DNA of 38,456 nt, taken from contig JAPKFY010000012.1 in NCBI GenBank assembly GCA_026646335.1, positions 1 to 38,456 of the forward strand, given 5' to 3'. Shown piece by piece: positions 7,798 through 15,203 of this stretch; positions within the stretch are counted from its first letter, which is position 1, and each line of letters begins with the position of its first letter. Source of the stretch: Aequorivita sp. (GTDB lineage Bacteria > Bacteroidota > Bacteroidia > Flavobacteriales > Flavobacteriaceae). The position numbers were made by a program, and so were the translations under genes. A model generated the notes under the pieces. It was not told the DNA's origin. It saw only the letters and a list, made by a program, of their open reading frames with translations, and made no database searches.

Positions 7798-8460
7798 ATG
7801 AAATTAGTAATTCAGATTGTTCTTTGGATTGTCATCATCTTTTTGGGCTGGAAATTATGGAACTCGGTTATGGGCCCGGTGGAATTCAACAAAATTAAAG
7901 AAGCGCGCTACGTTAAAGTAATTCAGAATTTAAAAGACATTCAAGCTGCAGAACTTGCACACAAAGAGATAACAGGGAGTTTTACTGGCGATTGGGATAG
8001 TTTGGTAAATTTCATTGAAACCGCAAAATTTGCCAATACCCAAAGACGTGATACAAGTTATGCAGATGTTGCCAAAAACAAAGCTTTTGGGATCAGTGAT
8101 GGTTATTTTATTGAAGAATCATTAATTGATACTTTAGGTTTCACACCTGTTAAAGATTCCCTTTACGGAAATACAGACCGATACAAAACAATGATGAATG
8201 TGCCGGTGGAAGGCGTTAACGCCAAGTTTGATCTTAAATCTGGGAAAATTGTGAAAAATGATGCCACCTACTCCGTTTTTGAAGCAAAAGTTTCAAAAAA
8301 GGTAATTTTAGCTGATCTTGATAAAGACCTTGTAACTCAAGAAATGCAAGTGCAATCTGTAGATGGTGTTAATGGACCAGATATTAAAGTAGGTTCATTA
8401 GAAGAAGTGAATACTTCTGGAAACTGGCCAAAACTTTACGATTCTGCAAAAGACAAATAA
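7798..8460 (+). CDS. Membrane-anchored pilin-like conserved protein
   Basis: A 220-residue protein with one N-terminal membrane helix (about 4-24) and a soluble remainder. Just after the helix comes a segment around residues 36-67, including NLKDIQAAELAHKEITG, that resembles the early helix of pseudopilins (an Ile-Gln-x-Ala-Glu pattern followed by a Gly-Ser-Phe-Thr turn). There is no prepilin peptidase site ahead of the helix, so it is not a classical type IV pilin. I do not recognise a named family. It precedes DUF3822 and rsmD on the same strand, with a terminator-like hairpin between. The gene has its own promoter region with a palindrome. Function unknown; a surface or periplasmic filament-like role is speculative. 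Confidence 0.7.
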   Translation: MKLVIQIVLWIVIIFLGWKLWNSVMGPVEFNKIKEARYVKVIQNLKDIQAAELAHKEITGSFTGDWDSLVNFIETAKFANTQRRDTSYADVAKNKAFGISDGYFIEESLIDTLGFTPVKDSLYGNTDRYKTMMNVPVEGVNAKFDLKSGKIVKNDATYSVFEAKVSKKVILADLDKDLVTQEMQVQSVDGVNGPDIKVGSLEEVNTSGNWPKLYDSAKDK

Positions 8461-8489
8461 CATACAAAATACATTAAACAACAGACTGT

Positions 8490-8521
8490 CCGTTCAAGTT
8501 TCTTTGAACGGGCTTTCTTTT
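8490..8521 (+). terminator. Terminator-like hairpin inside the start of the DUF3822 gene
   Basis: CCGTTCAA (8490-8497) and TTGAACGG (8504-8511) pair perfectly over a 6-nt loop, followed by the T-rich GCTTTCTTTTTT (8510-8521). It has all features of an intrinsic terminator for the gene ending at 8460, yet its right arm contains the only standard start codon (TTG 8504) of the next gene. Confidence 0.65.
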
Positions 8522-9259
8522 TTGGTAACAAACCCAGAAAGCGAAGAGCCTGTTTTTTTTATTGAAAAAGTGCTAGACCACAGCACTACTCCAGAGGAAT
8601 TATTAATGGACATTGAGGCCATTATGTTCAAAAACAATATTCTGGATGAAGCCTTTTCCGAAGTATCTGTTGTTTATTCCACGCCTGTCTATAGCTTGGT
8701 ACCTACCTCACTTTTTGATGAAACAAAAGCCAGCGAATATTTAAAGTTCAATTCAAAGATCCTGGCCAATGACTATATGGCACACGATGTGATTGAAAAT
8801 CAGGGTCTCGTGGTGGTATATGTTCCTTTTATGAACATCAACAATTTTTTCTTTGACAAATATGGCTCTTTCAGCTATTACCACTCCACAACCATTATGC
8901 TGAAAGCAATTCTGGAGAAGGAAAAATACGCACTTCCGAAAATGTATTTACATTTTCAGAAAAACAGTTTTGATTGCATTGTTCTGAAGAACGGAGAGCT
9001 TCAGCTTTGTAACAGCTATACCTATAAAACACCTGAAGATTTTATCTATTACACACTTTTCTGCATGGAACAGTTAAACCTGAACCCAGAAAACCTTCCG
9101 GTAATACTTTGTGGCGAAATTGAAAAGGATGACGAAAACTATAAAATGGCATACACTTATATTCGCAACCTTGATTTTTTAGATTCAAATTTATCGATTA
9201 ACAAAAGTCTGAACGATGACCGGCCACACAATCATTTCATTTTAAAAAACGCTCTTTAA
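8504..9259 (+). CDS. DUF3822 family protein
   Basis: A conserved Bacteroidota protein of about 250-270 residues that commonly lies directly upstream of rsmD, as here. It has alternating beta/helix segments reminiscent of an actin-like ATPase fold, but I see no clear nucleotide motif; function unknown. The first standard start is TTG at 8504, giving 251 residues. However, the family-typical N-terminus (LSVQVSLNGLSF) starts six codons earlier, at 8486, and the frame is open back to 8411 with no ATG, GTG or TTG before 8504. Real initiation may use CTG, ATT or ATA (for example ATT 8441 or ATA 8462), or the family match overstates the N-terminus. Its stop overlaps the rsmD start (TAATG). Confidence 0.85.
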   Translation: MNGLSFLVTNPESEEPVFFIEKVLDHSTTPEELLMDIEAIMFKNNILDEAFSEVSVVYSTPVYSLVPTSLFDETKASEYLKFNSKILANDYMAHDVIENQGLVVVYVPFMNINNFFFDKYGSFSYYHSTTIMLKAILEKEKYALPKMYLHFQKNSFDCIVLKNGELQLCNSYTYKTPEDFIYYTLFCMEQLNLNPENLPVILCGEIEKDDENYKMAYTYIRNLDFLDSNLSINKSLNDDRPHNHFILKNAL

Positions 9260-9792
9260 TGCGGATAATTTCAGGTATATATAAAGGAAGAAGGTTAACG
9301 GCTCCAAAAAACCTACCCGTGAGACCCACGACTGATTTTGCAAAAGAAGCAATTTTCAACATTATACGAGTTCGGTATTTTTTTGACGAAATCACTGTCC
9401 TGGATCTTTTCAGTGGCACTGGAAACATTAGCTTTGAATTTGCTTCTCGTGGCGTGCAAAACATAACAGCGGTAGACGGGCATATTGGTTGTGTACAGTA
9501 CATCAACAAAGTTTCAGAAGAATTCTCCTTTCCTATCACTACCGTAAAGTCTGATGTAAAAAAATATTTGGAAAACGCTTCAGGTAAATACGATGTTATT
9601 TTTGCCGATCCGCCATATGACTTCACTTCGGAAGCCTTAAAGGATTTAATAGAAAAAATATTCGAGAATTCTTTGTTGAACCCCGAAGGATTGCTTATTA
9701 TTGAACACGCAAAACAAAATGATCTTTCCTCATTTCCGCATTTTGTAGAAGCCCGAAAATACGGAAGTTCCATATTCAGCTTTTTTAATTAA
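9259..9792 (+). CDS. rsmD: 16S rRNA (guanine(966)-N2)-methyltransferase RsmD
   Basis: Methylates N2 of G966 of 16S rRNA in assembled 30S subunits using S-adenosylmethionine. The 177 residues match the family. Seen are the N-terminal IISGIYKGRRL, the RPTTDFAKEAIFN segment, SAM motif I LDLFSGTG at 48-55, and catalytic DPPY at 117-120. The ATG overlaps the DUF3822 stop by one base, so translation is likely coupled. The large minus-strand open frame over the same region is a shadow. Confidence 0.95.
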   Translation: MRIISGIYKGRRLTAPKNLPVRPTTDFAKEAIFNIIRVRYFFDEITVLDLFSGTGNISFEFASRGVQNITAVDGHIGCVQYINKVSEEFSFPITTVKSDVKKYLENASGKYDVIFADPPYDFTSEALKDLIEKIFENSLLNPEGLLIIEHAKQNDLSSFPHFVEARKYGSSIFSFFN

Positions 9793-9803
9793 ATTAAATT
9801 ATC

Positions 9804-10202
9804 GTGTCGTTTACAAATAAAACTATTGATTTAGGTTTCGTGCACATGGAACTTTCTGAACATTGTGTGGTTGCCGCGGTGGAAGAGGGTATTTTGATTG
9901 AACTAGAACATATTGCAGCACTTCACGAGGTTTTTGCGGAATATTATTCCGAAAGAAAATTTGGATATATTGACAATCGCATAAACCAATACGCCATAAA
10001 TCTAAATCCTGAACTCTACAATTCGCGATACCCAAAAATGGTTGGAATTGCCATAGTCTGTTACACAGAAAACTGTATTAAAAATGCAAACTTCGAAAAA
10101 ACTTTCTACAACTGGCCCTTTGGGGTTTTTAGAAGTTTGGAGGAAGCACAACAATGGATAGCTAAGTTAATAGCCGAAGAAGAAAAAAAAGCAGGCCTAT
10201 AA
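9804..10202 (+). CDS. Conserved small protein, possibly STAS/SpoIIAA-like
   Basis: A 132-residue cytoplasmic protein with a GTG start 11 bases after rsmD. The C-terminal pattern with FGVFRSLEEAQQWIAKL resembles the end of SpoIIAA/STAS-like proteins found in Bacteroidota, and the predicted alternation of beta strands and helices fits, but I see no phosphorylatable serine motif to prove it. Its last codons (EEKKAGL) lie opposite the first helix and poly-U tract of rnpB, so the two convergent genes overlap by about 15 bases. Function unknown. Confidence 0.7.
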   Translation: MSFTNKTIDLGFVHMELSEHCVVAAVEEGILIELEHIAALHEVFAEYYSERKFGYIDNRINQYAINLNPELYNSRYPKMVGIAIVCYTENCIKNANFEKTFYNWPFGVFRSLEEAQQWIAKLIAEEEKKAGL

Positions 10203-10502
10203 GCCGGGTTCTGTTACCGAAGCTAGTTCGGTACCTTATCATTTATCTAGGCGTACGGTTGCCCGCACGCTCAATCTGCCTACCCTCCTGCATCGGGCGG
10301 GTACCCTCGAGCACAGGTTTACGTGGCATTTCACCGCATAGAGTTTACCTGATTTCACTACAGCATTACCTGTACATTCTTTCTGTTGCACTTGTCCTAT
10401 CCCGAAACGAGTTCGGGACGACGGCCGTTAGCCGCTATGCTTCCCTATGGTGTCCGGACTTTCCTTCCCGAAGCAAGTTCGGGACGATAAGGCGGCCTGC
10501 TG
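10188..10502 (-). ncRNA. rnpB: RNase P RNA (bacterial type A), with own terminator
   Basis: The minus strand carries the conserved core of RNase P RNA, the ribozyme that matures tRNA 5' ends: GGAAAGUCCGGAC, then ACAGAAAG, GGUAAACUC, GAGGGUACCCGCCCGAUGCA, GGGUAGGCAGAUUGAG, and the 3' block ACAGAACCCGGCUUAU. Helix P1 pairs AGCAGGCC at the 5' end (10494-10501) with GGCCUGCU at the 3' end (10190-10197), and eight U follow at once (10183-10190), so P1 closes and terminates the transcript. Total length is about 315 nt, at the short end for type A. Three small hairpins share a nearly identical sequence. The 3' end overlaps the convergent coding gene. The plus-strand open frame at 10259-10606 is antisense noise. 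Confidence 0.97.
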
Positions 10503-10504
10503 TG

Positions 10505-10512
10505 CAAAAGTA
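10505..10512 (-). promoter_or_regulatory. -7 box for rnpB
   Basis: Minus-strand TACTTTTG matches TAnnTTTG and ends three bases before the predicted RNA 5' end, the spacing expected for this promoter class. No convincing -33 TTTG is seen about 19 bases upstream, where the strand is AT-rich. Confidence 0.6.
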
Positions 10513-10620
10513 CTCTAATGTTAATAAATATGGTAAAATACGAGCGTCTATTTTTTTAAAACCCATTGCACATCTTTATATTTGCTCTCAACTCATTATT
10601 GATTGATTCAGCAACTAATT

Positions 10621-10648
10621 ACTGACCATTGAATACTGACAACTGAAA
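10621..10648 (+). repeat. Heptad repeat array before dnaX
   Basis: ACTGACC, ATTGAAT, ACTGACA, ACTGAAA in exact 7-nt register, two bases before the dnaX ATG at 10651. Same consensus family as the arrays at 6215 and 31765. Confidence 0.8.
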
Positions 10649-10650
10649 AA

Positions 10651-12486
10651 ATGGAACACTTCATTGTATCAGCCCGAAAATACCGCCCTGCCGTTTTTAA
10701 AGACGTTGTTGGGCAACAGGCCATTACCAATACTTTGGAAAACGCCATAGAAAATAACCACCTTGCCCAAGCTTTGCTTTTCACGGGTCCGCGTGGCGTT
10801 GGAAAAACAACCTGCGCGCGTATTCTTGCCAAGAAAATAAACCAAGACGGCACCCAAAAGGAAGATGAGGATTTCGCTTTCAATATTTTTGAATTGGATG
10901 CAGCCTCAAACAACTCAGTAGATGATATTCGTAATTTAATAGATCAAGTTCGAATCCCACCACAAGTTGGACAGTACAAGGTTTATATTATTGATGAGGT
11001 ACATATGCTTTCCTCGGCTGCTTTCAATGCGTTTTTGAAGACTTTGGAAGAGCCGCCCAAACACGCCATTTTTATTTTGGCAACTACGGAAAAGCACAAA
11101 ATAATCCCAACCATACTTTCACGATGCCAAATTTTTGATTTCAGAAGAATTGGCGTTCGTGATATTAAAGAACATTTAGCAGACGTCGCCAAGGCCGAAG
11201 GAATAGAAGCCGAAGACGACGCCCTGCATATCATCGCACAAAAAGCAGATGGTGCCTTGCGTGACGCGCTTTCAATTTTTGACAGAGTTGTAAGTTTTGC
11301 CGGGAAAAACCTTACGCGAGAAGCCGTTACCGAAAACTTGAACGTGCTGGATTACACTTGGTATTTCCAGATTACCGATTTGCTTTTGGAAAACAACATT
11401 CCGCAAGTTTTGGTTACTTATAACGATATCCTTTCCAAAGGTTTTGACGGGCACCATTTTATAATGGGTCTCGCCTCCCATTTCCGTGATTTGCTGGTCT
11501 GCAAAAACCAGGAAACCATAGCTTTACTTGAAGTTGGCGAACAAGTTAAAACCATGTATTTTGAACAATCGCAAAAAACAAGCCCACAATTTTTAATTGA
11601 AGGTATAGACCTTGCGAACACTTGCGACCTGAAATATAAAAACAGCCAAAACCAACGGCTACTTGTTGAACTTTGCTTAATGCAGCTTGCTTCCCTGACT
11701 TTTCAGGGCGAAAAAAAAAACTCCAGTAACGGCGAACGTTTCGTAATACCTCCCTCCAATTTTAAGAGTGAAAAAATTACTTCAGAAAGAATAACTTCTG
11801 CTGGAAGTATTCCTCCGAAACCGATCGAAATCAAAACTGAAATCGAAGTTGAAGTTGAAAAAAGAAACCTTGCTGAACCTACCGAAGAGATTTTAAAAGG
11901 AAGCAATTCTTCTGAAAATAAAATTTCAGAAATATCAACTATACAAAATAACGACAACGGAATTCCTGCTGAAAATAAGACCGAAAAAGTAATTGAGCGC
12001 CCGCAAATTTTAGCGGAGCGCAACGCCAAAAAAGTTTCCGCTCTTTCCCTTAAAAGCATTCAAAAAAAGCAGGAAATAAAGCAGGAGATGGTTGCGAACC
12101 AACCGGATGCTGAAAACCTTCCTGTCAACGACTTTTCTGATGAAGAAATGCAAGCAGCATGGAAAGAATATACCGCTAATGTTGAAATTGAAGGAAAATT
12201 CAATCTGCTTTCACATTTAACCATGGGCGTTCCAAGATTGGACGGCTCCATCATTCACCTTGAATTTCCAAACCAAACCATTAAGACCGAAGTAGAACGC
12301 GCCAAATATGAATTGCTCGGTTTCCTGCGTGAAAAACTTCAGAATTACGATATAGATCTGGACATAACCGTAAATGAAACTGCGGAAAAAAAATACGCCT
12401 ACACTACCCGTGAAAAATTTGAAAAAATGAAGGAAATGAATCCGTTGATAGAAAAACTGCGGAAGGAATTTGATTTGGATATATAA
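10651..12486 (+). CDS. dnaX: DNA polymerase III subunit gamma/tau
   Basis: Clamp-loader ATPase that loads the sliding clamp and organises the replicative holoenzyme. Of 611 residues, 1-360 form the AAA+ clamp-loader region: Walker A GPRGVGKT at 46-53, Walker B DEVH at 115-118, sensor 1 ATTEKHK at 144-150, and the SRC motif at 157-159. The zinc-binding cysteines of most bacterial DnaX are missing between residues 62 and 82 (INQDGTQKEDEDFAF instead), as in other Bacteroidota. Residues 365-490 are a low-complexity Glu/Lys/Ile-rich linker, followed by a tau-like C-terminal domain. I see no obvious slippery A-run with a stop that would make a separate gamma form. The ATG is preceded by a heptad array. 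Confidence 0.95.
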   Translation: MEHFIVSARKYRPAVFKDVVGQQAITNTLENAIENNHLAQALLFTGPRGVGKTTCARILAKKINQDGTQKEDEDFAFNIFELDAASNNSVDDIRNLIDQVRIPPQVGQYKVYIIDEVHMLSSAAFNAFLKTLEEPPKHAIFILATTEKHKIIPTILSRCQIFDFRRIGVRDIKEHLADVAKAEGIEAEDDALHIIAQKADGALRDALSIFDRVVSFAGKNLTREAVTENLNVLDYTWYFQITDLLLENNIPQVLVTYNDILSKGFDGHHFIMGLASHFRDLLVCKNQETIALLEVGEQVKTMYFEQSQKTSPQFLIEGIDLANTCDLKYKNSQNQRLLVELCLMQLASLTFQGEKKNSSNGERFVIPPSNFKSEKITSERITSAGSIPPKPIEIKTEIEVEVEKRNLAEPTEEILKGSNSSENKISEISTIQNNDNGIPAENKTEKVIERPQILAERNAKKVSALSLKSIQKKQEIKQEMVANQPDAENLPVNDFSDEEMQAAWKEYTANVEIEGKFNLLSHLTMGVPRLDGSIIHLEFPNQTIKTEVERAKYELLGFLREKLQNYDIDLDITVNETAEKKYAYTTREKFEKMKEMNPLIEKLRKEFDLDI

Positions 12487-12507
12487 GCCCCCTAACCCCC
12501 AAAGGGG
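12487..12507. repeat. C-rich/G-rich hairpin element after dnaX
   Basis: GCCCCCTAACCCCCAAAGGGG starts right after the dnaX stop. CCCC (12497-12500) can pair with GGGG (12504-12507) over AAA. I associate this CCCCCTAACCCCCAAAGGGG pattern with dispersed intergenic elements in flavobacteria. No T-run follows, so termination is uncertain. Confidence 0.5.
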
Positions 12508-12523
12508 AATTACCTAATTAAAA

Positions 12524-12551
12524 AATCAACAATCGTAAATCGTTAATCATT
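12524..12551 (+). repeat. Heptad repeat array abutting the miaE ATG
   Basis: AATCAAC, AATCGTA, AATCGTT, AATCATT in exact 7-nt register, with the ATG of miaE following without a gap. This consensus differs from that at dnaX, but the geometry is the same. Confidence 0.8.
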
Positions 12552-13133
12552 ATGCTAGGCTTAAAACTTCCCACAGACCCGCGCTGGGTGAATATTGTTG
12601 AAAAAAACATAGAAGACATTCTTACCGATCACGCGTGGTGCGAGCAGAAAGCGTCTTCAACAGCAATTTCTTTAATTGTTAGTTTTCCGGAATACACAGA
12701 TCTTATACAGGAAATGATCGCTTTGGTGAAAGAAGAAATCAGTCATTTCAAAATGGTTCACGATAAAATCCTTGAAAACGGTTGGGTATTAGGCCGCGAC
12801 CGAAAAGATGAGTATGTATTGCAAATTGTGCAATTTTTCCCAAAAGGTGGAAGCCGAACCACACAACTGGTTCACAGATTGCTTTACGCTGCCTTAATTG
12901 AAGCCCGAAGCTGCGAGCGCTTTCGCCTATTAAGTGAAGAACTTGAAGATAAAGAACTGGCAGAATTCTACCGAAAATTGATGGTCAGCGAAGCAAACCA
13001 CTACACTATGTTTCTCGGTTTTGCCCGTCAATACGGCGACAGAAAGGAAGTTGACCAAAAATGGAACGACCTTCTTTCCTTTGAAGCTGAAGTGATGAAA
13101 GATCTGGGGAAACACCAATCTATTCACGGGTAA
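12552..13133 (+). CDS. miaE: tRNA-(ms2io6A)-hydroxylase MiaE
   Basis: A non-haem diiron monooxygenase that hydroxylates the isopentenyl side chain of ms2i6A37 in tRNAs reading U-starting codons. The 193-residue ferritin-like four-helix protein has the expected carboxylate/histidine ligands: E31 in CEQKAS, E62-x-x-H65 in EEISHF, E117 in IEARSCERF, and E147-x-x-H150 in SEANHYTMF. All ligands are present and the length is normal for the family. MiaA and MiaB are not in the window. The heptad array ends at its ATG. Confidence 0.92.
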   Translation: MLGLKLPTDPRWVNIVEKNIEDILTDHAWCEQKASSTAISLIVSFPEYTDLIQEMIALVKEEISHFKMVHDKILENGWVLGRDRKDEYVLQIVQFFPKGGSRTTQLVHRLLYAALIEARSCERFRLLSEELEDKELAEFYRKLMVSEANHYTMFLGFARQYGDRKEVDQKWNDLLSFEAEVMKDLGKHQSIHG

Positions 13134-13230
13134 AATTTTTAAAACCTTCGAAATTAAGATTAGAAGTAGAAAAAAGCATAGATTAAAACACCTTCCAAAA
13201 TATCGCTCTTGTATCATAAAATTATAAAAT

Positions 13231-13599
13231 ATGAAAGCAATTCTCACTGTCTGCCTCCTCGTACTTTCCAACTCCTTTATGACTCTTGCCTGGTACGGCC
13301 ACCTCAAGTTTGCGGAGTGGAAATGGTTCAACAAACTCGGTCTTATTTCCATTATACTTATTAGCTGGGGCATCGCGCTCTTTGAGTATATGTTTCAGGT
13401 TCCGGCAAACCGCATTGGCTACAGTGGCAATGGTGGCCCGTTTTCACTTCTGCAATTAAAAGTGATACAGGAAGTAATCACCCTCGTTGTTTTTGTAGGG
13501 TTTACGCTTTTGGTTTTTAAGACCGAAACATTTCGGGTCAATCACGTTATTTCTTTTGTGCTACTGATTTTGGCAGTGTATTTTATGTTTAAAAAGTAA
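13231..13599 (+). CDS. DMT-family small membrane protein (DUF486)
   Basis: A 122-residue protein with four predicted membrane helices (about 2-22, 33-54, 72-95 and 100-120). The FMTLAWYGHLKF segment and the central FEYMFQVPANRIGYSGNGGPFSL, read here as two shorter parts around 48-72, are the hallmarks of DUF486, a half-size relative of drug/metabolite transporters that probably works as a dimer. Substrate is unknown. The ATG at 13231 follows an AT-rich spacer after miaE. The methyltransferase gene starts three bases after its stop, so the two are probably co-transcribed. Confidence 0.85.
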   Translation: MKAILTVCLLVLSNSFMTLAWYGHLKFAEWKWFNKLGLISIILISWGIALFEYMFQVPANRIGYSGNGGPFSLLQLKVIQEVITLVVFVGFTLLVFKTETFRVNHVISFVLLILAVYFMFKK

Positions 13600-13602
13600 G
13601 AT

Positions 13603-14214
13603 ATGCAAACAGACAAAAAAAACCACTGGGAAACAGTTTACGAAACCAAATCCCCAGAACAAGTAAGCTGGACACAAGAAGTGCCAAAAACTTCATTGGA
13701 TTTTATCAATTCGTTTAAACTGGAAAAAACTGCCAAAATCATAGACATCGGTGGCGGCGACAGTAAGCTTGTGGATTATTTATTAGAAGAAGGTTATGAA
13801 AATATTACGGTGCTTGACATTTCAGCGAAAGCCCTTGAAAAAGCACAAAAAAGACTCGGCGCTAAAGCGAAAAAAGCAACTTGGATTATAAGTGACATCA
13901 CAGCATTTAAACCAGAAACAGTTTATGACATTTGGCACGACAGAGCGACCTTTCATTTCTTGACAACTCCCGAAAAAATTCAAAAATATATCGAAACAGC
14001 TACTAAGGCTGTAAATGGTTTTTTAATAATAGGAACCTTTTCAGAAAACGGCCCTTTAAAATGCAGTGGACTTGATATAACACAATACAGCCAAGATAAT
14101 CTAGCAACAGAATTCAGTGAAGCATTCGAAAAAATTAGTTGCCTAAACGAAGACCACAAAACACCTTTTGATACGTTTCAGAACTTTTTGTTTTGCAGTT
14201 TTAGGAAGAAATAA
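13603..14214 (+). CDS. Class I SAM-dependent methyltransferase
   Basis: A 203-residue seven-strand methyltransferase. SAM motif I is IIDIGGGDS at 46-54, followed by the acidic strand-2 end VLDIS and a later segment DIWHDRATFHFL (about 106-117) typical of a subgroup near thiopurine/tellurite-type methyltransferases. The opening HWETVYETKSPEQVSW is conserved in this subgroup. The methyl acceptor cannot be deduced. The start codon lies three bases after the DUF486 stop. Confidence 0.85.
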   Translation: MQTDKKNHWETVYETKSPEQVSWTQEVPKTSLDFINSFKLEKTAKIIDIGGGDSKLVDYLLEEGYENITVLDISAKALEKAQKRLGAKAKKATWIISDITAFKPETVYDIWHDRATFHFLTTPEKIQKYIETATKAVNGFLIIGTFSENGPLKCSGLDITQYSQDNLATEFSEAFEKISCLNEDHKTPFDTFQNFLFCSFRKK

Positions 14215-14235
14215 GCAATCACAAATCATAATTCC

Positions 14236-14367
14236 ATGAGCAGCTTTTCCATCATTGTAATAAGTGTTATTACACTTCACTTGGCAGCAGGTTTTGGGTG
14301 GCTTATTTATAAACTGTCTCCTAGAAAAGAAGATAAGAATGATGAGGATAAACCACAGATGGAATAA
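14236..14367 (+). CDS. Small single-pass membrane protein (43 residues)
   Basis: This frame runs from ATG 14236 to TAA 14365-14367. The peptide has one hydrophobic helix (about residues 4-25, with ITLHLAAGFGWLIY) followed by a charged tail rich in Lys, Asp and Glu, a classic small inner-membrane protein layout with the tail in the cytoplasm. It starts 21 bases after the methyltransferase stop, and short AATCA-type heptad-like units precede the ATG. I know no named family for it. Codon use is in keeping with the neighbours. Confidence 0.55.
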   Translation: MSSFSIIVISVITLHLAAGFGWLIYKLSPRKEDKNDEDKPQME

Positions 14368-14507
14368 CCAATTCATTCTACAAAAAGTTCAATTATAGTG
14401 CTTATTGCTTCTAGAGTGAAACCCCAGTTTCCATAAATCCATACTGGGCAATACTTATAAGAATCTTGTAAAATAAGGGTTTCGTTCTTTATCATAGTTA
14501 TAAATCG
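14368..14507. other. Short gap with no convincing gene
   Basis: Between the 43-residue gene and the next promoter. The only candidate is a 40-residue minus-strand frame at 14373-14495 starting MIKNETLILQDSYKY; it has protein-like composition but no promoter or leader that I can see, so I do not call it a gene. Confidence 0.4.
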
Positions 14508-14515
14508 TATTTTTG
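14508..14515 (+). promoter_or_regulatory. -7 box for the gene pair at 14535
   Basis: TATTTTTG fits TAnnTTTG and predicts transcription starting near 14520-14522, about 13 nt before the ATG at 14535. This argues against using the in-frame TTG at 14520 as the start. No clear -33 element is seen. Confidence 0.5.
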
Positions 14516-14534
14516 CCAGTTGAAAATATTTGAT

Positions 14535-14810
14535 ATGTCCCAGCAAATAGACGATGATAATCTTGAGCCACAAAATTCTATTTTAAAGCCTACTAATTCG
14601 TCATTGACTTCTAAAAATAACTCAAAAAAACCAGAGCCTGAAACCGTTTATGAAGCCGAAGCTGTGGCAAAAAAATCTTTTTCTCAACGGTGGGAAACCA
14701 GTAGATTTTGGCTTGTTCGCGGATCATACATTGTCTTGCGTTCGGTTTGGATGGTTGTGATGTTCATCGGAGGCTTTATTGTTTGGTTGATTTCCCTGCT
14801 ATTTATATGA
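14535..14810 (+). CDS. Small tail-anchored-type membrane protein
   Basis: A 91-residue protein with a polar, Ser/Asn/Lys-rich N-terminal half, a charged middle (EAEAVAKKSFSQRWETSRFW) and a C-terminal membrane segment (about 65-91, with WMVVMFIGGFIVWLISLL). I choose ATG 14535 over the upstream in-frame TTG at 14520 because the -7 box places the transcript start at about that point. Its stop overlaps the next ATG (ATGA), so the two are translationally coupled. No family recognised; it may be a partner of the following membrane protein. Confidence 0.6.
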   Translation: MSQQIDDDNLEPQNSILKPTNSSLTSKNNSKKPEPETVYEAEAVAKKSFSQRWETSRFWLVRGSYIVLRSVWMVVMFIGGFIVWLISLLFI

Positions 14811-15193
14811 TTCGTCGTCTTCCTTTGAAAGCGTTACATCTATATGTACTTCTGTCTTTGGTTGTATTTTTATTCGTGCAAAGCTTGAAATACTTTTCTG
14901 GGGTACGTTCAAATTGGGTTTTTCATCATCTCAATGATTTTTTAACAATTCCACTAGTGGCTACATTGTGTTTGCACGGCGTATGGCTTATTAAAAAAAA
15001 CAACACCATTCGCTTAAACATTTTTACAATCCTTAGTCTGGTAGTTCTATTTTCAGTCGCTTTTGAATACTATCTCCCACAGCAATCGCATCGCTACACT
15101 GGAGATATTTGGGATGTAGCATGTTATTTTTTGGGAGGCGTGGTTTTCTATTTATTACAAAAACTAGAGTATGACCTTTTGTCTTCTCGTTAA
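14807..15193 (+). CDS. Polytopic small membrane protein (VanZ-like / 'magnesium citrate secondary transporter' label)
   Basis: A 128-residue protein with about four membrane helices (8-25, 43-60, 67-85 and 103-120). The pattern with FEYYLPQQSHRYTGDIWDVACYFLGG near the end, read as a Glu-Pro then Asp-x-x-x-Tyr-Phe-x-Gly arrangement, resembles VanZ-like small proteins of Bacteroidota that databases often label 'magnesium citrate secondary transporter'; I know of no experimental support for that label. The frame is open upstream to 14708, but ATG 14807 overlaps the preceding stop as ATGA and gives a hydrophobic start, so I use it. Function unknown. Confidence 0.7.
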   Translation: MIRRLPLKALHLYVLLSLVVFLFVQSLKYFSGVRSNWVFHHLNDFLTIPLVATLCLHGVWLIKKNNTIRLNIFTILSLVVLFSVAFEYYLPQQSHRYTGDIWDVACYFLGGVVFYLLQKLEYDLLSSR

Positions 15194-15203
15194 TAAGTAC
15201 GTT

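Noticed and set aside
9237-9773. 178-residue minus-strand open frame
   Set aside because: Shadow of rsmD, which has clear SAM and DPPY motifs on the plus strand.
10259-10606. 115-residue plus-strand open frame
   Set aside because: It is the antisense of RNase P RNA, whose conserved core is plain on the minus strand.
14373-14495. 40-residue minus-strand frame
   Set aside because: Protein-like composition, but no promoter or family match; too little support to call a gene.
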